Source: Candidatus Bipolaricaulota bacterium
GTDB lineage: Bacteria > Bipolaricaulota > Bipolaricaulia > Bipolaricaulales > Bipolaricaulaceae
Direction: 5' to 3'
DNA: 64,000 nt
NCBI GenBank assembly: GCA_025060415.1
Contig: JANXBT010000002.1
Span: forward strand, 186,001 to 250,000
Shown: positions 24,208-32,597 of the stretch, piece by piece
How the letters are laid out: each line of letters starts with the position of its first letter
Position numbering within the stretch: position 1 is the first letter of the stretch
Notes under the pieces: model-generated
What the model saw: only the letters and a program-made list of their open reading frames with translations
Told to the model about the DNA's origin: nothing
The model's database searches: none
Position numbers and translations under genes: made by a program

Positions 24208-25851
24208 ATGGAGGAACGGGTGTGGGAAGCGTTGGCAAGGCATCCCGACGTGCGGCGCAATCCGGCCCGGCGGGAGCTCATCGCGGAGGCCATCGGGCGG
24301 AGGGAGGCCCTGGTGAGCCGCTCGGGCGCCCTGGCCATCTGGACCCCGCCGGAGTCCACGGGCCGCCGGCCCCAGGACACCTACATCGTGGACCGCCCCG
24401 CGATCCACGACCAGGTGGACTGGCGCTCCCCCTACTGCCTCCCCATGAGCCCCGAGACGTTCGAGATGATCCTGGAGGACGCGCTGGCCACGCTGGCCCG
24501 CAAGCCCCGCCTCTACGCGGTGGAGCGGGCCCTGGGCGCCCACGGCCGCTACGCCCTGAAGGTCCTGGTGGTCACCGACCGCGCCCTCACCGCCCTCTTT
24601 GCGGACAACATGTTCCGCCCCTTGCCCCCGGACCTCTCCCGCTCCGTGTTCGGGGAGAAGCCCTTCGTCCTCCTGGCCCTGCCCTACGACAAGCTGGATC
24701 CCAAGAAGTACGAGGGGCGCCTGCGCTGGGACCCCGAAAAGGGCCGCACCTCCGACATCGCCATCGTCATGGACTTTGAGAAGCGCGTGGGGATCGTGTA
24801 CGGCTCCGCGTACCTCGGCTCCGTGAAGAAGCTCATGTTCACCGTGATGAACTTCCTGCTGCCCGGGGTGGGGGTTTTGCCCATCCACGGCGCGGCCAAC
24901 GTGGGGCCGGAGGGCGATTGCGCCCTGTTCCTGGGCCTTTCCGGCACGGGGAAGACCTCCCTCTCCACGGACCCCGAGCGGGTGCTCATCGGCGACGACG
25001 AGCACGGCTGGTGCGCGGAGGGGATCTTCAACTTCGAGTGGGGCTGCTACGCCAAGATGATCGACCTCGACCCCGCCAAGGAGCCGGACATCTACTGGGC
25101 GGTGATGCACGAGGCCGACCCCTTGGAGCACGGGGCCATCGTGGAGAACGCCATGATCTACCCCGACGGCACCTTCGACTTCCGGGACCGGCGCCTCACC
25201 GAGAACTCCCGCGCCTCCTACCCCCTGACGTTCCTCCGGAATGCGGACCCGCGGGGCCTGGCCGGGCATCCCAAGGTCATCTTCTTCCTCGCGGCCGACG
25301 CCCATGGGATCCTCCCGCCCATCGCCCGGCTGGAGCCCGAGCAGGCCATGTTCTGGTTCCTCATGGGCTACACCGCCCGCCTGGCGGGCACGGAGATCGG
25401 CGCCCTCGAGCCCCGCTCCACCTTTTCCCGGTTCTTCGGGGCCCCCTTCATGCCCCGCCTTCCCCAGGACTACATCGGCCTTCTGGAGGCGTACCTCCGG
25501 CGCTACGAGACCCGCGTGTACCTGGTGAACACGGGCTGGACGGGCGGCCCGTACGGGGTGGGAAGGAGGATCGACATCGCCCTCACCCGGCGCATGATCC
25601 GCGCCGCCCTGCGGGGGGAATTGGAGGGGGTGCCCTTCCGCCCGCACGAGCTCTTCCGGGTGGGCGTGCCCGAGGCGTGCCCGGGCGTGCCCCGGGAGAT
25701 CCTCCGGCCCGAGAAGACCTGGCCGGACGAGAAGGCCTATTGGGAGCGGGCGGAGAAGCTGGCCCAGGAATTCGCCCGGGAGTTCCAGCGGGCCTTCGGC
25801 GGGATGGGCCTGAGCCCCCGCGTGGCCGCCCAATGCCCGGGCCTAGGTTAG
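24208..25851 (+). CDS. pckA: Phosphoenolpyruvate carboxykinase (ATP)
   Basis: Interconverts oxaloacetate plus ATP and PEP plus CO2 plus ADP at the gluconeogenesis/anaplerosis branch point. The 547-aa protein has the ATP-PckA motifs YGSAYLGSVKKLMFTVMNF, the P-loop GLSGTGKTSLSTD (near residue 246), LIGDDEHGW, ENSRASYPL and NTGWTGGPYGVGRRIDIALT. The ATG at 24208 follows GAGGGTGA at good distance; a frame extension to 24187 runs into the upstream gene and lacks similarity. In this anaerobe it may act with the ferredoxin-dependent pyruvate oxidoreductase near the window end. Confidence 0.94.
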   Translation: MEERVWEALARHPDVRRNPARRELIAEAIGRREALVSRSGALAIWTPPESTGRRPQDTYIVDRPAIHDQVDWRSPYCLPMSPETFEMILEDALATLARKPRLYAVERALGAHGRYALKVLVVTDRALTALFADNMFRPLPPDLSRSVFGEKPFVLLALPYDKLDPKKYEGRLRWDPEKGRTSDIAIVMDFEKRVGIVYGSAYLGSVKKLMFTVMNFLLPGVGVLPIHGAANVGPEGDCALFLGLSGTGKTSLSTDPERVLIGDDEHGWCAEGIFNFEWGCYAKMIDLDPAKEPDIYWAVMHEADPLEHGAIVENAMIYPDGTFDFRDRRLTENSRASYPLTFLRNADPRGLAGHPKVIFFLAADAHGILPPIARLEPEQAMFWFLMGYTARLAGTEIGALEPRSTFSRFFGAPFMPRLPQDYIGLLEAYLRRYETRVYLVNTGWTGGPYGVGRRIDIALTRRMIRAALRGELEGVPFRPHELFRVGVPEACPGVPREILRPEKTWPDEKAYWERAEKLAQEFAREFQRAFGGMGLSPRVAAQCPGLG

Positions 25852-25861
25852 CGGGGTCCCG

Positions 25862-25899
25862 CAAAAGGAAAAACCAGGGCCCCCGTGCGGGGGCCCTGG
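25862..25899 (-). terminator. Rho-independent terminator after the nitroreductase gene
   Basis: CCAGGGCCCCCG and CGGGGGCCCTGG form a 12-bp stem with a two-base core (25874-25899). On the minus strand it is followed by TTTTTCCTTTT, so it terminates the nitroreductase gene. On the plus strand there is no T-run after it, so it is less likely to stop pckA transcripts. Confidence 0.8.
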
Positions 25900-25904
25900 C
25901 CCGC

Positions 25905-26402
25905 TCAAATGCGGCGCACGATCTCCTCAAGGGGCCGGCGCTCCCGCGGGGCCGGGCGCTCCCGCGGGTACCCAAGGACGATGAGCATCATGAGCTCCTC
26001 GTTCTCCTTGGCCCCTAGGATCTTCTCCACCTGGGGATCGCGGACCCGCCCCAGCCAACAGGCGCCCAACCCCAGGGAGTGGGCGGCAAGGAGGATGTTC
26101 TGGGCGCACGCGCCGATGGCCTGGATGTCCTTCACCTCGTCGTAGCCCGCGTCCTTGTCGCGCAGCACGGCGATGGTCACCGGCGCGGTCCGGACCATGT
26201 CCATCTGGGTCACCACCCGGCCCAGCTCCTCCCGCTTCTCTTTGGACTCCACCACCACCAGCCGCCAGGGCTGGCTGTTGCGGCCGGAGGGCGCCCAGCG
26301 GGCCGCCTCCAGGATGGCCTCCAGCTTCTCCGGTTCGATGGGATCGGGACGAAAGACGCGGACGGAGCGGCGTTCTTTTATGGCGCGCAGCACCTCGTTC
26401 AT
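25905..26402 (-). CDS. Nitroreductase-family flavoprotein
   Basis: FMN-dependent NAD(P)H oxidoreductase of 165 aa. The N-terminal AIKERRSVRVF and EAARWAPSGRNSQPWRLVVV are the FMN-binding signatures; IQAIGACAQNILLAAHSLGL and GACWLGRV follow. The physiological substrate is unknown. The ATG at 26402 follows AAAGGAGGGAGGGG, and a TATAAT box lies upstream (26426-26431 on the minus strand), so this is a conventional leadered gene. It is monocistronic, with its own terminator. Confidence 0.88.
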   Translation of the reverse strand: MNEVLRAIKERRSVRVFRPDPIEPEKLEAILEAARWAPSGRNSQPWRLVVVESKEKREELGRVVTQMDMVRTAPVTIAVLRDKDAGYDEVKDIQAIGACAQNILLAAHSLGLGACWLGRVRDPQVEKILGAKENEELMMLIVLGYPRERPAPRERRPLEEIVRRI

Positions 26403-26421
26403 ATCCCCTCCCTCCTTTCGC

Positions 26422-26431
26422 TATCATTATA
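26422..26431. promoter_or_regulatory. Overlapping divergent -10 boxes (nitroreductase / DUF2905)
   Basis: TATAAT on the minus strand (26431-26426) serves the nitroreductase gene. TATCAT on the plus strand (26422-26427) lies 10 bp before the DUF2905 ATG. The boxes overlap by two bases. Confidence 0.45.
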
Positions 26432-26437
26432 GCCGAC

Positions 26438-26659
26438 ATGTTCCCTCCGGAATTCGCCGGCCTCGGCCGCGCCCTCGTGGTGCTGGGGATCGTCCTGGTC
26501 CTCTTGGGCCTCGCCCTCCTGGGCCGGCTGCCCTTCCTGGGGCGGCTGCCGGGGGACATCCGCGTGCAGCGGGACGGCTTCGTGCTCTACTTCCCCCTCA
26601 CCTCTATGCTCCTGGTGTCGGCCCTCCTCTCCCTGATCCTCACCCTCCTGCGCCGCTAG
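26438..26659 (+). CDS. DUF2905 small membrane protein
   Basis: A 73-aa protein with two transmembrane helices (about 10-30 and 50-70) around the family-typical GRLPGDIRVQRDGFVLYFPL. DUF2905 proteins are widespread and of unknown function. The ATG lies 10 bp from a -10-like box, so there is little or no leader. The 3' end overlaps the convergent gene by 20 bp. Confidence 0.75.
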   Translation: MFPPEFAGLGRALVVLGIVLVLLGLALLGRLPFLGRLPGDIRVQRDGFVLYFPLTSMLLVSALLSLILTLLRR

Positions 26660-27620
26660 CCCAGGCCTCGAGGATTTCCCGCAGGAGCTCCGGCGTCAGG
26701 CGAACCCCGGTGTAGGGGAGGGGTTGGCCCAGGAGGCTCGCCGCCCAAAGGACGCGCTCGAACGTGAGGGCGAAGGGCGCCGTGAGGTCCAGATCCCCCC
26801 GCGCCACGTCCCAGTGGCCCACCACCCGCAGGGGGGAAAGGGCGGACACCACCCGCATGGCCAGGCCGCGCTCTTGGCCGTGCCACCGCACGAGGATCCG
26901 GTAGACGCCCTCCGCCGCCTCGGGGGGCACCTCCACCTCGAGGCGGCGTTCCACAAGCCCGCCGGCGGGGACGGGCCGGAAAAGCTCCTCCTCGCCCACG
27001 GCCCTCCATCCCGGGGGGAGAACCGCCTGGATTTCCAAACGCGGCAGGGCCAAGGCGCTGCGCACCCGCAGGATAAGGCGAAACCGGCGCCCGGGAAGCA
27101 CCTCGGGAGAGGAGGCCCCAAGGCCCACGAAGTCCCCGAGGCGAACCGTTTTGCGTTCCCCTGGGGCGATCTCCCAAACCTGGACGAGGCGATCGCACGC
27201 GTGCCATGCCTCCAGCGCGTGCCGGCCCGGGCGGGTGAGGAAAAAGCCGCTGCCCCGTTCGCCCAGGGTGTGGGGCGGGCCGCCGTCGATGGCCACGTGA
27301 GCCCCCGGGGGCGCGCCCACGACCTCCACGAGGCTCGCCCCGTCCTCAACGCGCAGGAAAGCGAAACACTCCGCGCCCACGCACACAACCCACGCGCCCA
27401 GCGGGGCCTCGGGCGGGAGGAGGGCCTCCCACCGCACCCTTTCCCCCTCCGCCTCGACCGTCCACCGCACGGGCCAGGGTTGCCCGCAGAAGAAGAGGAG
27501 AGGGGTGGGCTCAGCGCCGGGGGTCCACAGCACCACGGGTTCGCTGCGGAAGAACGCGGGGTGGGCCACCTCCAGGGCCCCGCCCGCAACGGCCCCCACG
27601 AGGACAAGCGCGGCGATCAT
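26640..27620 (-). CDS. Exported protein of unknown function (second of a pair)
   Basis: Not recognised. The 326-aa product begins with a signal peptide (MIAALVLVGAVAGGALEVAH) and is predicted to be outside the cytoplasmic membrane. It contains segments that read like beta-sandwich domains (for example RRFRLILRVRSALALPRLEI, then RRLEVEVPPEAAEGVYRILV near the middle) of the kind found in surface NEW3/Ig-like folds, and four cysteines in the first 150 residues. The ATG at 27620 overlaps the stop of the preceding exported gene, so the two are co-expressed and may interact. Confidence 0.6.
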   Translation of the reverse strand: MIAALVLVGAVAGGALEVAHPAFFRSEPVVLWTPGAEPTPLLFFCGQPWPVRWTVEAEGERVRWEALLPPEAPLGAWVVCVGAECFAFLRVEDGASLVEVVGAPPGAHVAIDGGPPHTLGERGSGFFLTRPGRHALEAWHACDRLVQVWEIAPGERKTVRLGDFVGLGASSPEVLPGRRFRLILRVRSALALPRLEIQAVLPPGWRAVGEEELFRPVPAGGLVERRLEVEVPPEAAEGVYRILVRWHGQERGLAMRVVSALSPLRVVGHWDVARGDLDLTAPFALTFERVLWAASLLGQPLPYTGVRLTPELLREILEAWASGAGG

Positions 27621-28939
27621 CGCAGGGGCAGGAGCACGGAGACCACGCAGGCCACGGGCGCGGGGTAGCGGACCTGGGCCCAAAGGAATTCCCCGGGCTT
27701 GGCCTGCCAGAGCCGCGGGCTCAGCGGCGCGCTTTCGTACACGCCCCCCTCCACGGGGCGCAGTTCCACCCGCCTTTCCAGCGGTTGGGGGCCGAGCTTG
27801 CCCACGTACACGGCGAGCGCCTCGCCGGGAAAGCCCAAGGGGTCGACCATGCGGATCCGGAACTCCTGGGCGGCGGGCCAGGGCCCGCGGATTTCCTCCC
27901 CTGTTTTGGGGTCCACAAAGAGCAGCCTGGGCCGCGGGGCGATGCTCACCGCGATCTGGGTTGCCCCCCACGCCGCGCCCTTCCGCACGAACACCTTGGC
28001 CAACAGGGCCTCGGGATAGCGGGGGACGCCGAGGGCCAAGGGCTCGTCGGCCGCAAGCTCAAGGGAGACGCCGGCGAACCAGCCGCGCCCCGGGACCCAC
28101 CACAGGACCTCGTCCGGCTCCGCGGGTTGGCGGAGCTCAAGCTGGGCCCTGCACCCCGCCGGCACGAGCAGAGCCGTGGCGGGCTGGACCTCCACGGGAA
28201 GAAGCGGGACCGGCACCCCCAGTTCCTTCTCCCCGACCTGCAGGATCAACCGGGCCTGCTCCGCCGCCACGGCCACGGCCCGGTCCTCCCAACGAAGCAC
28301 AAACAGGAGCTCGGGACGTTCGCGATCGAGCGCAAAAGCGCTGGAGAAGGTCCAGACGAAGTGTCCGGTGGCGTTCCCGTCCTCAAGGAGGTCCAAAGTG
28401 AGCTCCGTTTGACCCAAGCGCACGCGGAGGCCGCGCGGCAGGGGGTCCGGCTGGCAGGTGCGATCCGCGGGGGGACAGACGAGGCGCACCCGGTACTCGC
28501 CCGCACCCAGGGCTTGAACGTGCTTCCACTCCTCCCCCTCCTTGGCCTCCAAGAGGAGCTCGCACCGGCCCTCCCGGGGGCCGACCTTGGCGGCGGCGCT
28601 CAAGCCCTGGCCCAGAGCCGTAGCGGCCACCAAGAGCTCCCCAACCCCGGTCACCTCGAGGAGGTGAACCCTCTGCCCTGCCGGCCTCGGGTCGCAAGGG
28701 CGCACGGCCAGGATCGGCGGCGTCCGCAAGACGGGGCCGTGCCTTTCCAGGGGGAGGACCAGGCGCTGGCCGGTGGCCGCGTTGAACAGCACCGCCTCCC
28801 CCTGGTCGGCCGTCACACCCCGCACCACGAGGGCGAACGTGCCGAGCAACCGCGGGGCCGGCTCGAACGCGATCTCGGCGGCCTGAAGCCCCCAAAAGCC
28901 CACGAGCAACCCCACCACCAACCCCACTCCCTTGGACAT
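27617..28939 (-). CDS. Exported protein of unknown function (first of a pair)
   Basis: Not recognised. It is 440 aa with a signal peptide (MSKGVGLVVGLLVGFWGLQA) and otherwise beta-rich, with repeated patterns of a short strand, a turn and LxVxL segments and cysteine pairs near residues 90-180. I use ATG 28939 because GAGGAGGGGG precedes it; an in-frame extension to 29017 would overlap the tldD promoter region. A TAAACT box at 28957-28962 (minus) is a plausible -10. It is divergent from tldD and coupled to the following exported gene. Confidence 0.6.
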   Translation of the reverse strand: MSKGVGLVVGLLVGFWGLQAAEIAFEPAPRLLGTFALVVRGVTADQGEAVLFNAATGQRLVLPLERHGPVLRTPPILAVRPCDPRPAGQRVHLLEVTGVGELLVAATALGQGLSAAAKVGPREGRCELLLEAKEGEEWKHVQALGAGEYRVRLVCPPADRTCQPDPLPRGLRVRLGQTELTLDLLEDGNATGHFVWTFSSAFALDRERPELLFVLRWEDRAVAVAAEQARLILQVGEKELGVPVPLLPVEVQPATALLVPAGCRAQLELRQPAEPDEVLWWVPGRGWFAGVSLELAADEPLALGVPRYPEALLAKVFVRKGAAWGATQIAVSIAPRPRLLFVDPKTGEEIRGPWPAAQEFRIRMVDPLGFPGEALAVYVGKLGPQPLERRVELRPVEGGVYESAPLSPRLWQAKPGEFLWAQVRYPAPVACVVSVLLPLR

Positions 28940-28956
28940 GCCCCCTCCTCGCGAGG

Positions 28957-28962
28957 AGTTTA
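28957..28962 (-). promoter_or_regulatory. -10-like box for the exported-protein pair
   Basis: TAAACT on the minus strand is 17 bp before ATG 28939; the interval holds a GAGGAGGGGG ribosome site. Confidence 0.35.
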
Positions 28963-29012
28963 CCGCCCCCGCGCGACGCGGTCGGTAAGCCCGATTACGT
29001 AGCCCGATCCGG

Positions 29013-29018
29013 TACAAT
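29013..29018 (+). promoter_or_regulatory. -10 box of tldD
   Basis: TACAAT is followed by a 19-base interval containing AAGGAGGGG and then ATG 29038: a conventional leadered start. No clear -35 sequence at the standard distance. Confidence 0.4.
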
Positions 29019-29037
29019 GCCCCAACAAGGAGGGGCG

Positions 29038-30411
29038 ATGGAGGGAACGGTACGGGAGCTTGTGCGCCGAAGCCGAGCGGATTACACCGAGGTGCGCTGG
29101 GAGGAGGTCTTCCGCTCCCGGGTGGTGTTCCAGCGGGACCAGCTCCTGGCCTTGGAGGCCACGGAGGAGCGCGGCGGGATCGTGCGCGCCCTCGTGAACG
29201 GCGCCTGGGGCCTCGCCGTCTTCACCCATCCTGAGGAGCTCCCCAAAAAGATCGAGGAGGCCGTGCAGCTGGCCCGCACCGCCTCCCGCCACGCGCGGGA
29301 CAGGGTGGCCCTGGCCGAGGTCGCCCCCGTGGAGGACCGCTACCAGGGGCGGATGGGGCGGGACATCCGCGGCGTCCCCCTGGAGGAGAAGCGCAAGCTC
29401 GTGGAGGCCTACAACCGCATCATCCTGGAGTTCCACCCCGCCATCGTCTCCAGCTCCGTGCGCTACGCGGACAGCCTCCGCCGCGTGATCTACGCCAACT
29501 CCGAGGGGACCTACATCGAGCAGGAGGTGCCCGACGTGACCCTCATGCTGGCCGCCGTGGCCCGCAAGAACGGCGACGTCCAGCAGGGCTTCGAGTCCCT
29601 GGGCTTTGCGGGGGGCTTTGAGCTGGCCCTGGGGCACGAGGAGAAGGCGCGGGCCGCGGCCCAGCGCGCCGTGGACCTCCTCTCCGCTAAGCCTGTAAAA
29701 GGTGGCCGCTACACGGTGATCCTCGACCAAGACCTCGCCGGCGTCTTCATCCACGAGGCCTTCGGCCACATCTGCGAGGCGGACTTCCTTCTGCGCAACG
29801 AGCCCATGCGCCGGGTCATGACGCTTGGGAAGCGCTTCGGCGTGGAGACCCTGAACGTGGTGGACGACGGGTTCATCCCCGGAGCCCGCGGGAATTGTCC
29901 CTACGACGACGAGGGCGTCCCGCGCCGGCGGGTCTACCTCATCCGGGAGGGCGTGCTCACCGGCCTCCTGCACTCCCGGGCTACGGCCAAGAAGCTCGGG
30001 GCCCCGCCCACGGGCAACGCCCGCGCCGTCTCCTGGGAGCACGAGCCTATTGTGCGCATGCGCAACACCTTCATCGAGCCCGGCCCCCACACGTTCGAAG
30101 AGATGCTGGAGGGGATCGAGTACGGGATCTACGCGTGCGGGGCGTTCGGTGGGCAAACGGAGTTCGAGCAGTTCACGTTCTCCGCCGCCTACGGCTACGA
30201 GATCGTGCGCGGGAAGATCGGGGCGATGGTGCGGGACGTGGTCCTCACGGGCAACGTCTTCCACACGCTGCGCAACATCGAGATGATCGGGAAGGACTTT
30301 CAGCTTAAGGGGAGCGCGGGCGGCTGCGGAAAGGGCGGGCAGTGGCCCCTGCCCATCACCACGGGCGCGCCCCACGTGCGCGTCCGCGACGTGATCGTAG
30401 GAGGGCGCTGA
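29038..30411 (+). CDS. tldD: TldD metalloprotease subunit
   Basis: Catalytic subunit of the TldD/TldE zinc protease, which degrades unfolded peptides and removes leader peptides from some modified peptides. The 457-aa protein has the zinc motif HEAFGH (about residues 239-244), followed by a conserved EADF, and the late GGCGKGGQWPLPITTGAPHV typical of TldD. ATG 29038 has AAGGAGGGG at ideal spacing. The stop overlaps the tldE start (TGATG). Confidence 0.92.
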   Translation: MEGTVRELVRRSRADYTEVRWEEVFRSRVVFQRDQLLALEATEERGGIVRALVNGAWGLAVFTHPEELPKKIEEAVQLARTASRHARDRVALAEVAPVEDRYQGRMGRDIRGVPLEEKRKLVEAYNRIILEFHPAIVSSSVRYADSLRRVIYANSEGTYIEQEVPDVTLMLAAVARKNGDVQQGFESLGFAGGFELALGHEEKARAAAQRAVDLLSAKPVKGGRYTVILDQDLAGVFIHEAFGHICEADFLLRNEPMRRVMTLGKRFGVETLNVVDDGFIPGARGNCPYDDEGVPRRRVYLIREGVLTGLLHSRATAKKLGAPPTGNARAVSWEHEPIVRMRNTFIEPGPHTFEEMLEGIEYGIYACGAFGGQTEFEQFTFSAAYGYEIVRGKIGAMVRDVVLTGNVFHTLRNIEMIGKDFQLKGSAGGCGKGGQWPLPITTGAPHVRVRDVIVGGR

Positions 30412-31730
30412 TGGACATCCTGGAGCTGGCCCAAACGCGGGCGGAGGCGGCGGAGCTCTACGAGGCCCACACCGAGGCCCTGAGCGTGGTGTTCCACGGC
30501 GGGGAAGTGGAGAAGGTGGGCTCGGAAAGCATTTTGGGGCGGGCCCTTCGCGTCGTGGCCGGGGGGCGGCTCGGGTTCGCCTCCACCGCGGGCGGGGCGC
30601 CGGAGGCCCTGGTGGAGGCGGCACTGGCCGCCGCCCGGCACGGGGACCCCGCGCCCTTCCGCTTCCCGCCCCTGCGCGAAGGGCCGAAAGTGGAGGCCTT
30701 CGACCCCGCGGTGGCCCGGGTCGCCGCGGAGGACCTCCTCGCCTGGGGCGAGGAGGCCGTGCGCGCCGTCCAGAGGGAGTTCCCCGAGGTCGTGGTGAAC
30801 GCCTACCTCTCCCGCACCACCACGGAGGTGGTGATCCGGAACACCGCGGGCGGCGAGCGGCGGGAGAAGCGCACCGCGCTCGCCTTCACCCTGGGGGTGG
30901 AGCGGGTGCGGGAGGGGGACATCTGGCTCGTCTACGAGAGCCAAAGCGTGCGGCGTCTGGCGGATCTGCGGCGCGAGGGGCTGGTGGAGAAGGTCCTGCA
31001 GAAGCTGCGTTGGGGGGCGGAGGTCGTGCCCCCGCCCGCGGGCAAGCCGCCGGTCCTCTTCCTGCCCAGCGCCGTGCCCGTGCTCCTTTTGCCCCTCACC
31101 CACGGCTTTTCCGGCCTCGCCGTGTTCCTGGGCACCAGCCCCCTGCGGGGCCGGCTTGGGGAGAAGGCCTTCGCCGCGGCCTTCACGCTCGTGGACGACG
31201 GGCTCATCCCCTTCGGACCCCGCGCCCGCTCCTTCGACGACGAGGGGCTTCCCGTGGGGCGGCTTCCCCTGGTGGAGGAGGGGGTGGTGCGGAACTTCTT
31301 CTACGACCTGCGGGCCGCGGCCCTGAGCGGGGCGGAGCCCACGGGGAACGGGCTTAGGGGCGGGCCCTTCGGGGAGGGGGGGTTCCGCGCGCCTCCGGGC
31401 CCTGCACCCCGCCACCTTGTAATCCCCCCTGGCGAAGGCGCACTAGAGGAGCTCATCCGCGACACCAAGGAAGGGCTCATCGTGAGCGAGGTGATCGGCC
31501 TGGGCCAGGGGAACATTCAATCCGGGGCCTTCTCCAACAACGTGTCCGTGGGGTTTGTGGTGCGGGACGGTCGGGTGGTGGGACGGGTGAAGAACACCAT
31601 GATCTTTGGGAACGCCTACGAGGTGCTACGGGAGGGGCTGCGGGCGGTGGGCGGGGAGGCGGAGTGGGTGGGCGGGGGGCTGTTCGCTCCGCCGCTCTTG
31701 GTGGAGGGGGTGTCCGTGGTGGGCCGCTAG
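30411..31730 (+). CDS. tldE: TldE/PmbA protease partner subunit
   Basis: Non-catalytic partner of TldD, 439 aa, lacking the HExxxH motif at the equivalent position. Segments such as RALRVVAGGRLGFASTAGGA, SFDDEGLPVGRLPLVEEGVV and GLGQGNIQSGAFSNNVSVGF with VRDGRVVGRVKNTMI identify the family. The ATG overlaps the tldD stop by one base. No ribosomally synthesised modified-peptide cluster is visible nearby, so general peptide turnover is more likely than antibiotic maturation. Confidence 0.9.
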   Translation: MDILELAQTRAEAAELYEAHTEALSVVFHGGEVEKVGSESILGRALRVVAGGRLGFASTAGGAPEALVEAALAAARHGDPAPFRFPPLREGPKVEAFDPAVARVAAEDLLAWGEEAVRAVQREFPEVVVNAYLSRTTTEVVIRNTAGGERREKRTALAFTLGVERVREGDIWLVYESQSVRRLADLRREGLVEKVLQKLRWGAEVVPPPAGKPPVLFLPSAVPVLLLPLTHGFSGLAVFLGTSPLRGRLGEKAFAAAFTLVDDGLIPFGPRARSFDDEGLPVGRLPLVEEGVVRNFFYDLRAAALSGAEPTGNGLRGGPFGEGGFRAPPGPAPRHLVIPPGEGALEELIRDTKEGLIVSEVIGLGQGNIQSGAFSNNVSVGFVVRDGRVVGRVKNTMIFGNAYEVLREGLRAVGGEAEWVGGGLFAPPLLVEGVSVVGR

Positions 31731-31747
31731 GCCCCCTGGGCTTTGTA

Positions 31748-31771
31748 ACAGTGTGATGTTATAATCGCCCC
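31748..31771 (+). repeat. Promoter/operator repeat, copy 1
   Basis: This 24-bp sequence begins ACAGTGTGATG, contains TATAAT (31760-31765) with an extended-10 TG at -15/-14, and ends CGCCCC. It is exactly repeated 61 bp downstream. In this copy the flanks extend an imperfect palindrome, TAACA-N6-TGTTA (31746-31761), which may be a regulator site. Confidence 0.7.
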
Positions 31772-31808
31772 GGGTGGGGCTGGCCCCCCGAAAGGGCCGC
31801 CCGTCACC

Positions 31809-31832
31809 ACAGTGTGATGTTATAATCGCCCC
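31809..31832 (+). repeat. Promoter/operator repeat, copy 2
   Basis: Identical over 24 bp to the copy at 31748-31771, with TATAAT at 31821-31826. The left palindrome arm reads CCACA rather than TAACA. It lies about 20 bp before the ribosome site of the short upstream reading frame, so it is the proximal promoter of the YhbD-like operon. Confidence 0.7.
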
Positions 31833-31851
31833 ACCCAGGAGGTGAGGCCCC

Positions 31852-31968
31852 ATGCTGACCCCCATCCTCTTCGCGATCTCCGCCTTCTGGCCGCCCGAAG
31901 TCCTGGCCAAACTCTGGAGTGGGGTGGACGGGGAGGTGAGGCCCCCATGGAACCCCAAGAGGAGCTGA
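31852..31968 (+). CDS. Short upstream reading frame (38 aa), possible leader peptide
   Basis: ATG 31852 follows GGAGGTGAGGCCCC. The peptide begins with a hydrophobic stretch ([20 protein letters not shown]) and ends overlapping the first 22 bp of the YhbD-like gene in another frame. The regulator start is preceded by nearly the same ribosome site (GGAGGTGAGGCCCCC), so the pair looks like a duplicated initiation region. It may be a coupling or attenuation peptide, or a small membrane protein; no homologue is known to me. Confidence 0.4.
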   Translation: MLTPILFAISAFWPPEVLAKLWSGVDGEVRPPWNPKRS

Positions 31969-32597
31969 TCCCCAAAAAAGAGGTCCTCCGCCTCACCGGC
32001 ATCTCCTACGGCCAGCTCTACCGCTGGAAACGCCTGGGCCTCATCCCCGAGGCCTGGTTCATCCGCCGCTCCACCTTCACCGGCCAGGAAACCTTCTTCC
32101 CCAAGGAGAAGATCCTCAAGCGCATCCAGGACATCCTGCGCCTCAAGGACGAGCACCCTCTGGAGGAGCTGGTGCGCCTCCTCTCCCCGGAGGTGGTGCC
32201 CGCGGAGGTGGCCTACCCGGACCCCCTGGCCCTGAGCCCCATCGGCCCCGAGGGCGAGGCGCTCCTTTGGAAAAGCGGGGGGCACTCGTTCACGGAGCTC
32301 GTGGCCCTGGCCTGCGGGGCGGAGGCCATCCGCCGCGGGGCCCACCCCGCGGAGGCCCGCCTCCTGGTAAGGGTGGTCTGCCAGGCCGAGGAAGCCCTGC
32401 GCGCCCCCACCGGGCTGTTCGCCCTCCTTGGCGAGAAAAACGTGGAGCGCGAAGGCTTCCTCTTCAAGGCCCCCCTGGCCCTGGTGGGCCGGGAGCCCCT
32501 GATCCTGGACCCCGAGTGCCGGGTGAAGGTGCGGCTGGACCTGGAGCGGGTGGTCGAGGGGGTGAAACTGGCGTTGGGGGGTGAGGGACGTGGGTGA
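31947..32597 (+). CDS. YhbD-like (DUF4004) MerR-type regulator
   Basis: A 216-aa protein whose N-terminus is a MerR-like winged helix ([20 protein letters not shown], then [15 protein letters not shown]) followed by [20 protein letters not shown], as in Bacillus YhbD. In Bacillus, yhbD precedes two bactofilin-like genes (yhbE, yhbF); here it also precedes a bactofilin-like gene, so the synteny is conserved across phyla. It probably controls its own operon through the duplicated promoter boxes upstream. ATG 31947 is preferred over a longer frame from 31842 because of the adjacent ribosome site and family similarity. Confidence 0.75.
   Translation: MEPQEELIPKKEVLRLTGISYGQLYRWKRLGLIPEAWFIRRSTFTGQETFFPKEKILKRIQDILRLKDEHPLEELVRLLSPEVVPAEVAYPDPLALSPIGPEGEALLWKSGGHSFTELVALACGAEAIRRGAHPAEARLLVRVVCQAEEALRAPTGLFALLGEKNVEREGFLFKAPLALVGREPLILDPECRVKVRLDLERVVEGVKLALGGEGRG

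Noticed and set aside
25874-25899. Hairpin as the pckA terminator
   Set aside because: The T-run follows the stem only on the minus strand; on the plus strand the stem is followed by CCCGCTC, so it belongs to the nitroreductase gene.
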